Assembly: GCF_014642635.1 (NCBI RefSeq)
Contig: NZ_BMIQ01000005.1
Coordinates: forward strand, 1-64,000
Origin: Aureimonas endophytica
GTDB taxonomy: Bacteria > Pseudomonadota > Alphaproteobacteria > Rhizobiales > Rhizobiaceae
Direction: 5' to 3'
DNA length: 64,000 nucleotides
Below, one piece after another: positions 19,228 through 27,469 of this stretch (position 1 is the stretch's first letter; each line of letters begins with the position of its first letter). Under the pieces are notes generated by a model. The model was not told the origin of the DNA. It did no database searches and saw only the letters and a list, made by a program, of their open reading frames with translations. The translations under genes and the position numbers were made by a program.

Positions 19228-20448
19228 GTGCAGGATCTCGCCTCGATCGCCAGCTCGCCGCGCCGCGTGCGCCAGAGCAACGAGGTCGCGGCGCTGCGGG
19301 CGCTTCACCAGTTCGGCCCGCTCAGCCGGGCGGAGCTCGCCCGCAAGCTGAACCTCAACCGTTCCTCCTCCGGCCATATCATCGCCGGCCTCACCGAGGA
19401 CGGGCTGGTGCGCGAGGCGGCGCAGGACGAGCCGGAACCCGCCGGATCGGCGCGCCGCGCCGGGCGGCCCGGCATCCTCGTCCAGCTCGTGCCGGAGGCG
19501 ATCTTCTTTCTCGGCGTCGAGATCGGCGTCGAGCATATCAACGTCGTCGAGCTGGATCTCGCCGCGCGCATCGTCTCGACCAGCGTCGAGGCGCTGGACG
19601 GGCCGTCGCTCGGCGTCGAGACGGCGGTAGAACGGGCGGTGCGCCAGGCCTTTCAGGCCATCCCGCAGGAGCGCTGGTCGCGCTGCGAGGGCATCGGCGT
19701 TTCCGTGCCGGCGCAGATGGACAAGAGCGGCTTCGTGCGCGTCGCGCCGCTCCTCGGCTGGCGCGACCTCCATCCCGCCGAACTCGTGCGCGGCGCCCTG
19801 CCGATCGCCGTGCCGGTCCTGGCGGAGAACGATGCCAACGCCTTCGCCATCGGGGCGACCTATGGGCGCAAGTCGCCGCTTGCCGGGGTCACCCTGTTCA
19901 TCGTCCTCGAAAGCGGCGTCGGCGGCGGCATCATCGTCGACGGGACGCTGCTGCGCGGCGCGCACGGGCTGGCCGGCGAGATCGGCCATCTCCAGGTCGT
20001 CGGCGCCGAGCCGGGGCGCACGCTGGAACGGATCGTCGGCCTCGAAGGGCTGATCGCCGCCCATCGCAAGGCCTCCGGCCAGGCGGAAGCCGGCTTCGCC
20101 GCCTTTCTGGCCGAGGTGCGGGACCGCGTGCCGGGCGCCGTCGCCATCGCCGAGGAATGGGCGAAGGCGCTGGCCTTCGGCCTCGTCCAGGCCTGCCGCG
20201 TCGTCGATCCCGACCGCGTCGTGCTCGGCGGCTCGGTCGCGGCGCTCTATCCGCTGGTCGCGGCCCGCGTCGCCGCCCATCTCCAGCGCTTCCAGGCCGC
20301 GACCTTTCCGACGCCCTCCATCGAGGTCTACGAGGACGCCGCCTTCGGCGCCGCCCACGGCGCCGCCTGCATGATGCACCAGCGCTACCTCTCCATGGAA
20401 AGCCAACGCTTCGCCGAAGACCCGCCGGCTTTGTCGGCGACGGGCTAG
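19228..20448 (+). CDS. ROK-family transcriptional repressor
   Basis: A 406-residue protein with an N-terminal winged helix-turn-helix (LSRAELARKLNLNRSSSGHIIAGLTEDGLV) and a C-terminal sugar-kinase-like ROK domain (SVPAQMD, NDANAFAIG, ESGVGGGIIVDG, GAHGLAGEIGHLQV). The zinc-binding CxCGxxGCxE motif normal for ROK proteins is missing here (AEPGRTLERIVG in its place). The start is taken at GTG 19228, which has GGAGACGCA before it; the frame is open to 19147. ROK repressors such as XylR and NagC are released by a sugar or sugar phosphate. It probably binds the three motif copies flanking this locus. Confidence 0.88.
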   Translation: MQDLASIASSPRRVRQSNEVAALRALHQFGPLSRAELARKLNLNRSSSGHIIAGLTEDGLVREAAQDEPEPAGSARRAGRPGILVQLVPEAIFFLGVEIGVEHINVVELDLAARIVSTSVEALDGPSLGVETAVERAVRQAFQAIPQERWSRCEGIGVSVPAQMDKSGFVRVAPLLGWRDLHPAELVRGALPIAVPVLAENDANAFAIGATYGRKSPLAGVTLFIVLESGVGGGIIVDGTLLRGAHGLAGEIGHLQVVGAEPGRTLERIVGLEGLIAAHRKASGQAEAGFAAFLAEVRDRVPGAVAIAEEWAKALAFGLVQACRVVDPDRVVLGGSVAALYPLVAARVAAHLQRFQAATFPTPSIEVYEDAAFGAAHGAACMMHQRYLSMESQRFAEDPPALSATG

Positions 20449-20510
20449 GCCGGGCGCCCGGCGAAGGGGGTCCTGCCTGATGCCGCGCACCCACATCCGC
20501 GCCTGAGCCC

Positions 20511-20662
20511 GATCTCCCCCCTTGAGGGGGAGATGCCGGCAGGCAGAGGGGGGTGCGAAGGCGTCAGCCTTCGATCGGCTCGGCGTTGGAGACGGGGGAC
20601 CTCGCTGGCGCTCGCCACCCCCTCCGGGCTGCCGCCCATCTCCCCCTCGAGGGGGGAGATCA
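20511..20662 (+). repeat. Composite palindromic repeat, full copy B
   Basis: A 152-bp element, inverted relative to copy A. Its first 69 bases match copy C in pbpC. Both termini are GATCTCCCCC..GGGGGAGAT hairpins. Copies A and B bracket the ROK regulator gene in opposite orientation. Confidence 0.85.
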
Positions 20663-20751
20663 CGCAGCTTTCAGGTCTCGCATGTCCTGCATCCGAAGCG
20701 ACGTACGGCATCGCCGCCCCGCCTCATCCCCCGCCCCTCATCGCCCATAAT

Positions 20752-20770
20752 ATGTTGCGCCTTGATACAA
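20752..20770. promoter_or_regulatory. Candidate ROK-repressor operator, site 3 (SDR operon)
   Basis: The sequence has ATGTTGCG, 8 bases and CAA, sharing GTTGCG..CAA with the sites at 17622 and 17941. It is 157 bases before the first SDR start. Confidence 0.5.
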
Positions 20771-20926
20771 TTCCCGTTAGACAAAGCGAGTCGGACCTTC
20801 GCGCGTCCGCGTCGGACAGGGATCTTGCCGCCTCGTCCCCCACGGGGCCGGGCAAAGGCGTCCCGTCCGCCCCGGCGCCGCCTTCGGGAGGGGCGGTGCC
20901 GTCACGGGAACAGGGAGGAGAAGCTC

Positions 20927-21691
20927 ATGTCGCTCGGTCAATTCCGGCTCGACGGCAAGGTCGCGCTGATCACCGGAGGCAATCGCGGCATCGGGCTGGC
21001 GGTCGCCGAGATCTTCGGCGAGGCCGGCGCGAAATCGGTGCTGACGGCCCGGCGCGACAATCCGGAGGCCGACGCGCTGCTGAAGGGCAAGGGCTACGAC
21101 TACGATTTCGTGTCGGCCGACGCCACCGATCCCGCGACGCCGGAGCGGCTGGTGCGGCACACGCTCGAGAAATACGGCCGCATCGACATCCTCGTGAACA
21201 ATGCCGGCGTCGCCTCGCATGGCGAGACGCCCGATTTCGACGACGAGCGGCTGGAGCTGATCCTGTCGACCAATGTCGCCCAGGTCTTCCGCTTCTCGCG
21301 CGCCGCCCTGCCGGCGATGCGGCGCCAGGGCGAGGGCGTCATCCTGAATGTCGGCTCGATGTCGGGCTTCGCCACCAACATTCCCCAGCATCAGGTCGCC
21401 TATAACGGCTCGAAGGCGGCGGTCCACATGATGACCAAGAGCCTCGCCAGCGAGGTGGCGGCGGAGAATATCCGCGTCAACGCCGTGGCGCCGGGCTATA
21501 TCGACACCGAAATGTCGCGCGGCGGCTTCACCAATCCCGAATGGGACCCGGTCTGGCGCAACGCCACGCCGATGGGCCGCTACGGCAGCGCGGAGGAAGT
21601 CGCGAACTGCGTGCTCTTCCTCTGCTCGCCGGCGGCGAGCTACGTTACCGGCTCGGTGCTGCTGATCGACGGCGGCTACACGACGCGCTGA
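20927..21691 (+). CDS. SDR oxidoreductase (polyol/sugar dehydrogenase)
   Basis: A 254-residue short-chain dehydrogenase. It shows TGGNRGIG near the N-terminus, NNAG, NVGSMSG (catalytic Ser), the YNGSKAA pair (Tyr, Lys) and a C-terminal VLLIDGGYTTR. The ATG at 20927 follows CAGGGAGGAGAAGCTC. TARRDN after beta-2 suggests possible NADP preference. It is the first gene of a rightward operon with ribitol dehydrogenase and a kinase, so oxidation or reduction of a polyol or ketose is likely; the substrate cannot be assigned. Confidence 0.85.
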   Translation: MSLGQFRLDGKVALITGGNRGIGLAVAEIFGEAGAKSVLTARRDNPEADALLKGKGYDYDFVSADATDPATPERLVRHTLEKYGRIDILVNNAGVASHGETPDFDDERLELILSTNVAQVFRFSRAALPAMRRQGEGVILNVGSMSGFATNIPQHQVAYNGSKAAVHMMTKSLASEVAAENIRVNAVAPGYIDTEMSRGGFTNPEWDPVWRNATPMGRYGSAEEVANCVLFLCSPAASYVTGSVLLIDGGYTTR

Positions 21692-21772
21692 GCGCGAAGC
21701 GAACGACGGCCACCGGCGCCTTGAGGAGAGCGCCGGGCGGCCCGCATCTCGGCAAACGAAGGGAGGATGAAC

Positions 21773-22501
21773 ATGACGGAACATCTGGCGGACAAGGTCG
21801 TCGCCATCACGGGCGCGGCCTCCGGCATCGGCCTCGCCTGCGCCGAGGCCTGCTTGCGCGAGGGCGCGACGGTCTTCCTGGTGGATCGCGCCGCCGACAA
21901 GCTCGAAAGCCTCGCCGCCTCGCTCGGGCCGAAGGCGATCCCGCTAGAGGTCGATCTCCTGAACCCGGCGAGCGTCGCGACGATGATGCCGCGCATCCTG
22001 GAAAAGGCGGGCCGGCTCGACGTCTTCCACGCCAATGCCGGCTCCTATATCGGCGGCGAGCTGCTCGACAGCCATCCCGACGACTGGGACCGCATGCTGA
22101 GCCTCAACGTCAACGCCGTGTTCCGCACCGTCCACGCGGTCCTGCCGCATATGGTGGAGCGCAAGACCGGCGACGTGATCGTCACCAGCTCGGTCTCCGG
22201 CCACGAGCCGATCCATTGGGAGCCGATCTATACCGCGTCGAAGAACGCGGTCTATGCCTTCGTCCATACCGTGCGGCGCCAGTTCGCCAAGCATGGCGTG
22301 CGCGTCGGCGCCGTGTCGCCCGGCCCGGTGATGACGGCGCTGGTGCAGGACTGGCCGAAGGAGAATCTCGACCGCGCCATCGCCGCCGGCAACCTGATGG
22401 AGGCCAAGGAGATCGGCGAGGCGGTGATCTTCATGCTGACGCGGCCGCGCAATGTCACGGTGCGCGACATCGTGATCCTGCCGGCGGGCTTCGACGTCTG
22501 A
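21773..22501 (+). CDS. rbtD: Ribitol 2-dehydrogenase
   Basis: A 242-residue SDR that closely resembles Klebsiella ribitol dehydrogenase along its length, as I remember that sequence: KVVAITGAASGIGLACAEA, DVFHANAGSYIGG, WDRMLSLNVNAVFRTV, WEPIYTASKNAVYAFVHT, VSPGPVMTAL and the ending NVTVRDIVILPAGFDV. It has the HANAG variant of the NNAG motif typical of that enzyme. It oxidises ribitol to D-ribulose with NAD+. ATG 21773 is preferred over ATG 21767 because GGGAGG sits 6 bases before it. It is the second gene of the operon. Confidence 0.88.
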   Translation: MTEHLADKVVAITGAASGIGLACAEACLREGATVFLVDRAADKLESLAASLGPKAIPLEVDLLNPASVATMMPRILEKAGRLDVFHANAGSYIGGELLDSHPDDWDRMLSLNVNAVFRTVHAVLPHMVERKTGDVIVTSSVSGHEPIHWEPIYTASKNAVYAFVHTVRRQFAKHGVRVGAVSPGPVMTALVQDWPKENLDRAIAAGNLMEAKEIGEAVIFMLTRPRNVTVRDIVILPAGFDV

Positions 22502-22530
22502 GCGCGGCACAGGCAAGGGAGACGGATATC

Positions 22531-23304
22531 ATGCAGTTGAAGCGGTTCCGCGTCGATGGCGAGCTCGCCGTCGTTACCGGCGGCGGGCGGGGCATCGGCC
22601 TCGCCTGCGCCGAGGCGCTCGGCGAGGCCGGCGCGCGGCTCGTCCTGATCGAGCCGGACGAGAAGTCGGGCGAGGCGGGGCGCGACGCGCTGCGCGCCAA
22701 GGGCTACGAGGCCGAGGCGCTGGTCGGCGACGTCACCTCCTCCGCCCGGATGAACGAGATCGCCGACATGCTGGCCGCGCGCGGCACGCCGGCGACCATC
22801 CTCATCAACAATGCCGGCATCGGCGAAAGCGGCGTTCCCTCCGAGAACGTCACGGACGATGCCTGGCTGCGCATGATGAACGTCAACGTCAACGGCGTCT
22901 TCTGGTGCTCGCGCGCCTTCGGCCGGCACATGATCGCGGGCAGGCGCGGCGCCATCGTCAATCTCGGCTCGATGTCCGGCACGATCTGCAACCGGCCGCA
23001 GCCGCAGACGCCCTACAACGTCTCGAAGGCCGCCGTGCATCACATGACCCATTCCATGGCGGCCGAATGGGCGCCGCATGGCGTGCGGGTGAACGCGGTG
23101 GCGCCGACCTATATCGAGACGCCGATGGTGAACGCCAATCCGGCCAATCGCGACCGCATCCCGATCTGGCTGAACGACACGCCGATGGGCCGCATGGGCC
23201 AGGCCGAGGAAGTGGCGAGCGCGGTGCTCTTCCTCGCTTCCGACGCCGCCAGCCTGATGACCGGCGCCGTGGTGCCGGTGGATGGCGGCTTCACCTGCTG
23301 GTGA
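22531..23304 (+). CDS. SDR oxidoreductase, polyol dehydrogenase-like
   Basis: A 257-residue short-chain dehydrogenase. It has TGGGRGIG, NNAG, NLGSMSG (Ser), PYNVSKAAV (Tyr/Lys), and a C-terminal VDGGFTCW. The acidic residue in LIEPDE after beta-2 suggests NAD+. The ending GGFTCW and the LGSMSG..YNVSKAAVHHMTHSMAAEWA block resemble arabinitol and galactitol dehydrogenases. It is 29 bases after rbtD in the same operon and distantly resembles the SDR at 61063 (ending GGFCCW). The substrate is unassigned. Confidence 0.84.
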   Translation: MQLKRFRVDGELAVVTGGGRGIGLACAEALGEAGARLVLIEPDEKSGEAGRDALRAKGYEAEALVGDVTSSARMNEIADMLAARGTPATILINNAGIGESGVPSENVTDDAWLRMMNVNVNGVFWCSRAFGRHMIAGRRGAIVNLGSMSGTICNRPQPQTPYNVSKAAVHHMTHSMAAEWAPHGVRVNAVAPTYIETPMVNANPANRDRIPIWLNDTPMGRMGQAEEVASAVLFLASDAASLMTGAVVPVDGGFTCW

Positions 23305-23329
23305 GACGGGACGCGGGCGACGAACGGAC

Positions 23330-24229
23330 ATGCTGATCGGCATCGACTGGGGCGGCACCAAGATCGAGGGTGTCGCCATGGAGCCGGACGGGCGCGAGCT
23401 CCTGCGGCTGCGCCGCGACACGCCGCGCCACGACTACGACGCCTGCCTGCGGCTCGTGGCCGAGGTGGTGGCGGGCCTCGAGGCCGAGACCGGCCGGAAG
23501 GGCTCGCTCGGCATCGGCATTCCCGGCTCGCTGGAGCCGCGAAGCCGGCTCGGCAAGGGCGCGAGCTCGACCTGGATCCTCGGCAAGCCGGTGGAGGCGG
23601 ATCTGCGCGCCGTGCTCGGCCGCGAGATCCGGGTCGAGAACGACGCCGACTGCTTCGCCGCCTCCGAGGCGGTGGACGGGGCGGGCCAGGGTCACAATGT
23701 CGTCTTCGCCGTGATCCTCGGCTCCGGCATCGGCGCCGGCATCGCGGTCGGCGGCCGGGCCCATCACGGGCCGAACAACAGCGGCGGCGAATGGGGCCAC
23801 AATCCCCTGCCCTTCCCGGACATCACGGAACTACCCGGCCGGCCCTGCTATTGCGGCCGGCACGGCTGCCTGGAGACCTGGGCCTCGGGCCGCGCCTTCG
23901 AGGCGGAATACGAGCGCCATACCGGGCGCGAACTGAAGGCGGCCGAGATCATGGCGCAGAAGCGTGCCGGCGACCGCCTGTCGGGCCTCCTCTGGGACCG
24001 CTATGTCGATCGCGTGGCGCGGGGCCTCGCCACCGTCGTCAACACGCTCGATCCCGACATCCTGGTGATGGGCGGCGGCATGTCGAATGTCGACGAGCTC
24101 TATACGGACCTGCCGCCGGCGCTCGCCAAGCGCACCTTCTCCACCGTCTTCCATACGCCGATCCGCCGCGCGGCGCATGGCGATTCCAGCGGCGTGCGCG
24201 GCGCGGCCTGGCTGTGGCGCGAGACGTGA
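23330..24229 (+). CDS. ROK-family sugar kinase
   Basis: A 299-residue kinase. The N-terminal phosphate loop is GIDWGGTKIEG. The sugar-binding region has ENDADCFAASE, the ATP-site motif LGSGIGAGIAVGG, the EWGHN hexapeptide region and an intact zinc motif CYCGRHGCLE. It has no DNA-binding domain, so it is an enzyme, of the fructokinase/N-acetylhexosamine kinase group. In this operon it would phosphorylate the ketose made by the dehydrogenases. The start ATG 23330 has GGGCGACGAACGG before it. The actual substrate is uncertain; pentuloses are not typical for ROK kinases. Confidence 0.85.
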   Translation: MLIGIDWGGTKIEGVAMEPDGRELLRLRRDTPRHDYDACLRLVAEVVAGLEAETGRKGSLGIGIPGSLEPRSRLGKGASSTWILGKPVEADLRAVLGREIRVENDADCFAASEAVDGAGQGHNVVFAVILGSGIGAGIAVGGRAHHGPNNSGGEWGHNPLPFPDITELPGRPCYCGRHGCLETWASGRAFEAEYERHTGRELKAAEIMAQKRAGDRLSGLLWDRYVDRVARGLATVVNTLDPDILVMGGGMSNVDELYTDLPPALAKRTFSTVFHTPIRRAAHGDSSGVRGAAWLWRET

Positions 24230-24246
24230 AACCGGAAGGAACCAGC

Positions 24247-25035
24247 ATGGACCGCGACGCGATCGCCGCGCGCTACGAATTCGGCCTTAAGCTCGTCCGC
24301 GAGGCGGGCGATCTGGCGCTCGGCTATGCCCGTTCGCGCGGCGAACTGACGATCCGCGAGAAGGGCCTCCAGGACATGGCGAGCGAGGCCGATGTCGAGA
24401 CCGAGACGCTGATCCGCGCCCGGCTCGCCGAGGCCTTCCCGGAGGACGCCTTTCTCGGCGAGGAGACGGGCCTCTCGGCCTACGAGCCCGGCCAGGGCAT
24501 CTGGGTGGTCGATCCGATCGACGGCACGCAGCCCTTCGTCTCCGGTCTCGCCAGCTGGTGCGTCTCGATCGCCTTCGTGCAAGGGGACGAGCTGCGCTTC
24601 GGCATGGTGAACGCCCCGGCGCGCGGCGAGCTCTTCGCCGGCGGCATCGGCTTTCCGGCGACGCTCAACGGCGCCCCCGTCGAGCGCCATCCCGGCCGCT
24701 CGGTGCGGGAGGGCATCACCGCCACCGGCTATTCGATGCGCGTGCCGCCGGACCAGTTCCTGCCGCCCTTCGAGCGGCTGCTGAAGGCCGGCGGCGTCTT
24801 CTATCGCGACGGCTCGGGCGCGCTGATGCTCTGCGACGTCGCCTGCGGCCGGCTCCTCGGCTACATGGAACAGCACATCAATTCCTGGGACTGCCTCGGC
24901 GCCATCGCCGTCATCCGCGCCGCCGGCCTCGTCACCAACGACTTCCTGGCGAATGACGGGCTGCACAAGGGCAACCCGATCGTCGCCGGCAACGAGAGCG
25001 TCTATCGGGAACTCGACGCAATCATGCGGGGGTGA
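24247..25035 (+). CDS. Inositol-monophosphatase-family phosphatase
   Basis: A 262-residue Mg2+-dependent phosphatase. The metal-site motifs are visible in order: EADVETE, LGEETG, DPIDGTQPF (the DxxDGT signature) and the C-terminal WDCLGAIAVIRAAG. Family members hydrolyse inositol phosphate, histidinol phosphate, fructose-1,6-bisphosphate or sugar phosphates. It is the last gene of the operon, 17 bases after the kinase and preceded by GGAAGGAACC, so a sugar- or polyol-phosphate substrate is likely. A kinase followed by a phosphatase in one operon is unusual. Confidence 0.85.
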   Translation: MDRDAIAARYEFGLKLVREAGDLALGYARSRGELTIREKGLQDMASEADVETETLIRARLAEAFPEDAFLGEETGLSAYEPGQGIWVVDPIDGTQPFVSGLASWCVSIAFVQGDELRFGMVNAPARGELFAGGIGFPATLNGAPVERHPGRSVREGITATGYSMRVPPDQFLPPFERLLKAGGVFYRDGSGALMLCDVACGRLLGYMEQHINSWDCLGAIAVIRAAGLVTNDFLANDGLHKGNPIVAGNESVYRELDAIMRG

Positions 25036-25041
25036 GGCGCC

Positions 25042-25070
25042 GCCTCTCCGTCCGCTTCGGGAGGAGAGGC
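25042..25070. terminator. Bidirectional hairpin between convergent genes
   Basis: A perfect 8-bp stem (GCCTCTCC / GGAGAGGC) with a 13-base loop sits between the phosphatase and GNAT genes, which converge here. Confidence 0.5.
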
Positions 25071-25113
25071 CGGCGGCCGGCGGCGCAGTCCGCGCCGTGA
25101 GGGCGGTACGGTC

Positions 25114-25968
25114 TCAGCCGAGCGCCTGGTTGGTCAGCCCGAAGGTCCGGGCCGGGCCGGTCGCCGGCGGCGTGCCGCGCGTCATCTGGACGACCCGATC
25201 GACCTGCGCGAGGCCGCAGGCCTCCACGAAATCGACGAAGGCGCCCTCGCGCTCGGGCGTGTCGACGCGCAGGAACATGGCTTCATGCGCGCGCATGAAG
25301 AAGGCGGCGAGCGCGATGGCGTCCTCGGGCGCCCGCGCCACGATCGGGCCGATGACGCGGCCCCGGCCGAAGGGCCGGCAGATCGCGAAGCCATCCGGCG
25401 CCGCGCCGGGCGCGCCCAGCACCACGGCGCTGCCGACGCGCTTCAGCTCCGCCAGCATGCGCGCGCGGTCGCCGCCGATCGCCTCCGCGTCGAGCCGCGC
25501 GATCGCCGCCCAGTCCGCCTCCTCGGCCGGGCGGACGCGCGGATCCTCCGGCAGGGACGGCGGTTCGGCGAGACCCTGATATTGCGTGATCGTCTGGCTG
25601 GCGCGGAAGCCTTCCGATTCGTAGAGCCGCTGGCCGGCGGCCGTCGCGACGAGGCGGATGGTGCGCGTGCCCGCCGCCGCGAAGATCTCGCGCATCAGGC
25701 GCCGTCCGGTGCCGCGCCCCTGGAGGCGCGGCGAGACGATGACCATGCCGATCGTCGCCAGATCCTCGCCGAAGGGCCACCACATGGCCGAGCCCATCAC
25801 CCGCCCGCCCTCGTCGGTGGCGACGAGACCGTGGCCGATCTCCAGGACGAAACGCCAGTCGTCCGGCCGGTGCGGCCAGCGCACCTCCACCGAAAGCGCG
25901 TGGACGGCATCGATATCGCCCGGCTCCATCGCCCGCAGCCGGTTCAGTTCGATGGTCGAACCTGCCAT
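25114..25968 (-). CDS. GNAT-family N-acetyltransferase, two tandem domains
   Basis: A 284-residue protein from ATG 25968. The N-terminal half is a clear GNAT domain (MVIVSPRLQGRGTGRRLM carries the acetyl-CoA binding R/QxxGxG/A loop; RLYESEGF follows). The C-terminal half is a second, degenerate GNAT-like domain (RPAEEADWAAIARLD; VIGPIVA). Similar two-domain proteins lie beside opine or amino-acid catabolic genes. It is the last gene of the leftward amine operon, 26 bases after the aldehyde dehydrogenase. The substrate is unknown. Confidence 0.85.
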   Translation of the reverse strand: MAGSTIELNRLRAMEPGDIDAVHALSVEVRWPHRPDDWRFVLEIGHGLVATDEGGRVMGSAMWWPFGEDLATIGMVIVSPRLQGRGTGRRLMREIFAAAGTRTIRLVATAAGQRLYESEGFRASQTITQYQGLAEPPSLPEDPRVRPAEEADWAAIARLDAEAIGGDRARMLAELKRVGSAVVLGAPGAAPDGFAICRPFGRGRVIGPIVARAPEDAIALAAFFMRAHEAMFLRVDTPEREGAFVDFVEACGLAQVDRVVQMTRGTPPATGPARTFGLTNQALG

Positions 25969-25994
25969 GTCATGTCTCTCCCCGGCCGCCCGGC

Positions 25995-27467
25995 TCAGAA
26001 TTCGATGAGAACGCTCTTGTGGCGCTGGTTGGCCTCGAAGGCCGCCCGGCCGAGATCCTTGCCGATGCCGGAACGCTTGTAGCCGCCGGTCGGCAGGACG
26101 AAGTCGCCGGTGCGGCCGTAGCGGTTGATCCAGACCGTGCCGGCCTGGAGACGCCGCATCGCCCGCATCGCCTTGCCGATGTCGCCGGTATGGATGCCGG
26201 CCGCAAGCCCGTAGTCGGGATGATCGGCAAGGGCGATGCCCTCCTCCTCCGTCGTGAAGCTCTGGACGGTGAGGACGGGGCCGAAGATCTCCTCGCGCGC
26301 CGCCGGCATGTCGGGCGTGACGTCCACAAGGATGGTCGGCTGGTAGAAGGCGCCGGCATTCCGCGCCATCGGCGCCCCGCCGACCAGCACCCTCGCGCCC
26401 CTGGCGACGCTGCGCCGCACGATATCGTCGATCCGCTCCATCTGCCGGCGCGAGACGATCGGCGCGAATGTCGTCGCCGCGTCCCAGGTCTCGCCCGGCG
26501 CGACGGCCGCGAAGCGGGCCGCGAGCGCGTCGAGAAGCGGCGCCTCCACCCCCTTCTCGACCACGAGCCGCGAACCGGCGACGCAGACCTGGCCGGCATT
26601 GTAGAGGATCGAGCCGGCGACATGGCCGGCCGTCCGCTCGACATCGGGAATGTCGGCGAAGACGAGCTGCGGGCTCTTGCCGCCGAGCTCCAGCGTCACC
26701 GGCTTGATCCCTGAGGCGGCGCTTGCCGCCATGATCGCGGCGCCGGTCGCGGTCGAGCCGGTGAAGGAGATCTTGGCGACGAGCGGATGGCGGCAGAGCG
26801 CGTCGCCCGTCCGGCGCCCGTCGCCCTGGACGACGTTGAGAAGGCCTTCCGGCAGGCCCGCCTCCACGGCGAGTTCGGCGAGGCGGACGGTGGAGAAGGG
26901 CGTCAGCTCGGACGGCTTCACCACCACGGCATTGCCGGCGGCGAGCGCCGCCCCCGCCTTCCACGACACCATGGAGAGCGGGAAGTTCCAGGGCGTCACC
27001 GCCGCGCAGACGCCATAGGGCTCGGCGACGACGAGGCCGAGATGGTCGGCCCGCGTCGCCGCGACCTCGCCGCCCGCCTTGTCGGCATATTCGGCGAAGA
27101 AGCGGAAGGCCTCCGCCGTCGCCGGCACGTCATAGGCCATGGCGGCCGCGATCGGCCGGGTGGAGGCGACGGCCTCGACGCGGCCGAGCGCCTCGCCCTC
27201 CGCCTCGATGCGGTCGGCGAAGCGTTGGAGGAGGCGCGCCCGCTCGCGCGGCGCCATCCGGCCCCAGCCGCTCTCCGCCTGCGCCCGCGCCGCGTCCGCG
27301 ACGGCGCGGTCCACCAGCGCGGCACCGGCGACGGGAAGCTCGGCGATCGCCGCCTCGTCGGAAGGGCGGCGGACGGTCAGCGTCGCCGCGCCCTCGGCGA
27401 CGAGCCGGCCGCCGATGAAATGGCCGTTCGGCAGGCGGACGCCGGCGGGATCGAAGGATTGCGCCAT
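25995..27467 (-). CDS. Aldehyde dehydrogenase (NAD(P)+)
   Basis: A 490-residue ALDH-superfamily enzyme. Catalytic residues are N161 (TPWNFPL), E260 (LELGGKSP) and C295 (NAGQVCVAGSRL); the nucleotide loop is FTGSTATG. It converts an aldehyde to a carboxylate in the cytoplasm. It starts 2 bases after the stop of the upstream flavin oxidase, so the two are translationally close. An amine oxidase making an aldehyde followed by an ALDH is a standard amine degradation pair, suggesting an aminoaldehyde substrate. Betaine-aldehyde or gamma-aminobutyraldehyde-type activity is possible, not shown. Confidence 0.92.
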   Translation of the reverse strand: MAQSFDPAGVRLPNGHFIGGRLVAEGAATLTVRRPSDEAAIAELPVAGAALVDRAVADAARAQAESGWGRMAPRERARLLQRFADRIEAEGEALGRVEAVASTRPIAAAMAYDVPATAEAFRFFAEYADKAGGEVAATRADHLGLVVAEPYGVCAAVTPWNFPLSMVSWKAGAALAAGNAVVVKPSELTPFSTVRLAELAVEAGLPEGLLNVVQGDGRRTGDALCRHPLVAKISFTGSTATGAAIMAASAASGIKPVTLELGGKSPQLVFADIPDVERTAGHVAGSILYNAGQVCVAGSRLVVEKGVEAPLLDALAARFAAVAPGETWDAATTFAPIVSRRQMERIDDIVRRSVARGARVLVGGAPMARNAGAFYQPTILVDVTPDMPAAREEIFGPVLTVQSFTTEEEGIALADHPDYGLAAGIHTGDIGKAMRAMRRLQAGTVWINRYGRTGDFVLPTGGYKRSGIGKDLGRAAFEANQRHKSVLIEF

Positions 27468-27469
27468 GG

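Larger units (their letters stand above)
20449..20926. other. Intergenic region with repeat B and control site
   Basis: The 478 bases between the ROK gene and the SDR operon hold repeat copy B (20511-20662), operator site 3 (20752-20770) and a leader of about 150 bases ending in a good GGGAGGAG ribosome site. No further gene is seen. Confidence 0.55.

Noticed and set aside
18924-20662. CRISPR array near 19-20.6 kb
   Set aside because: The repeated sequences are two inverted copies of one long element, without regular spacers or cas genes.
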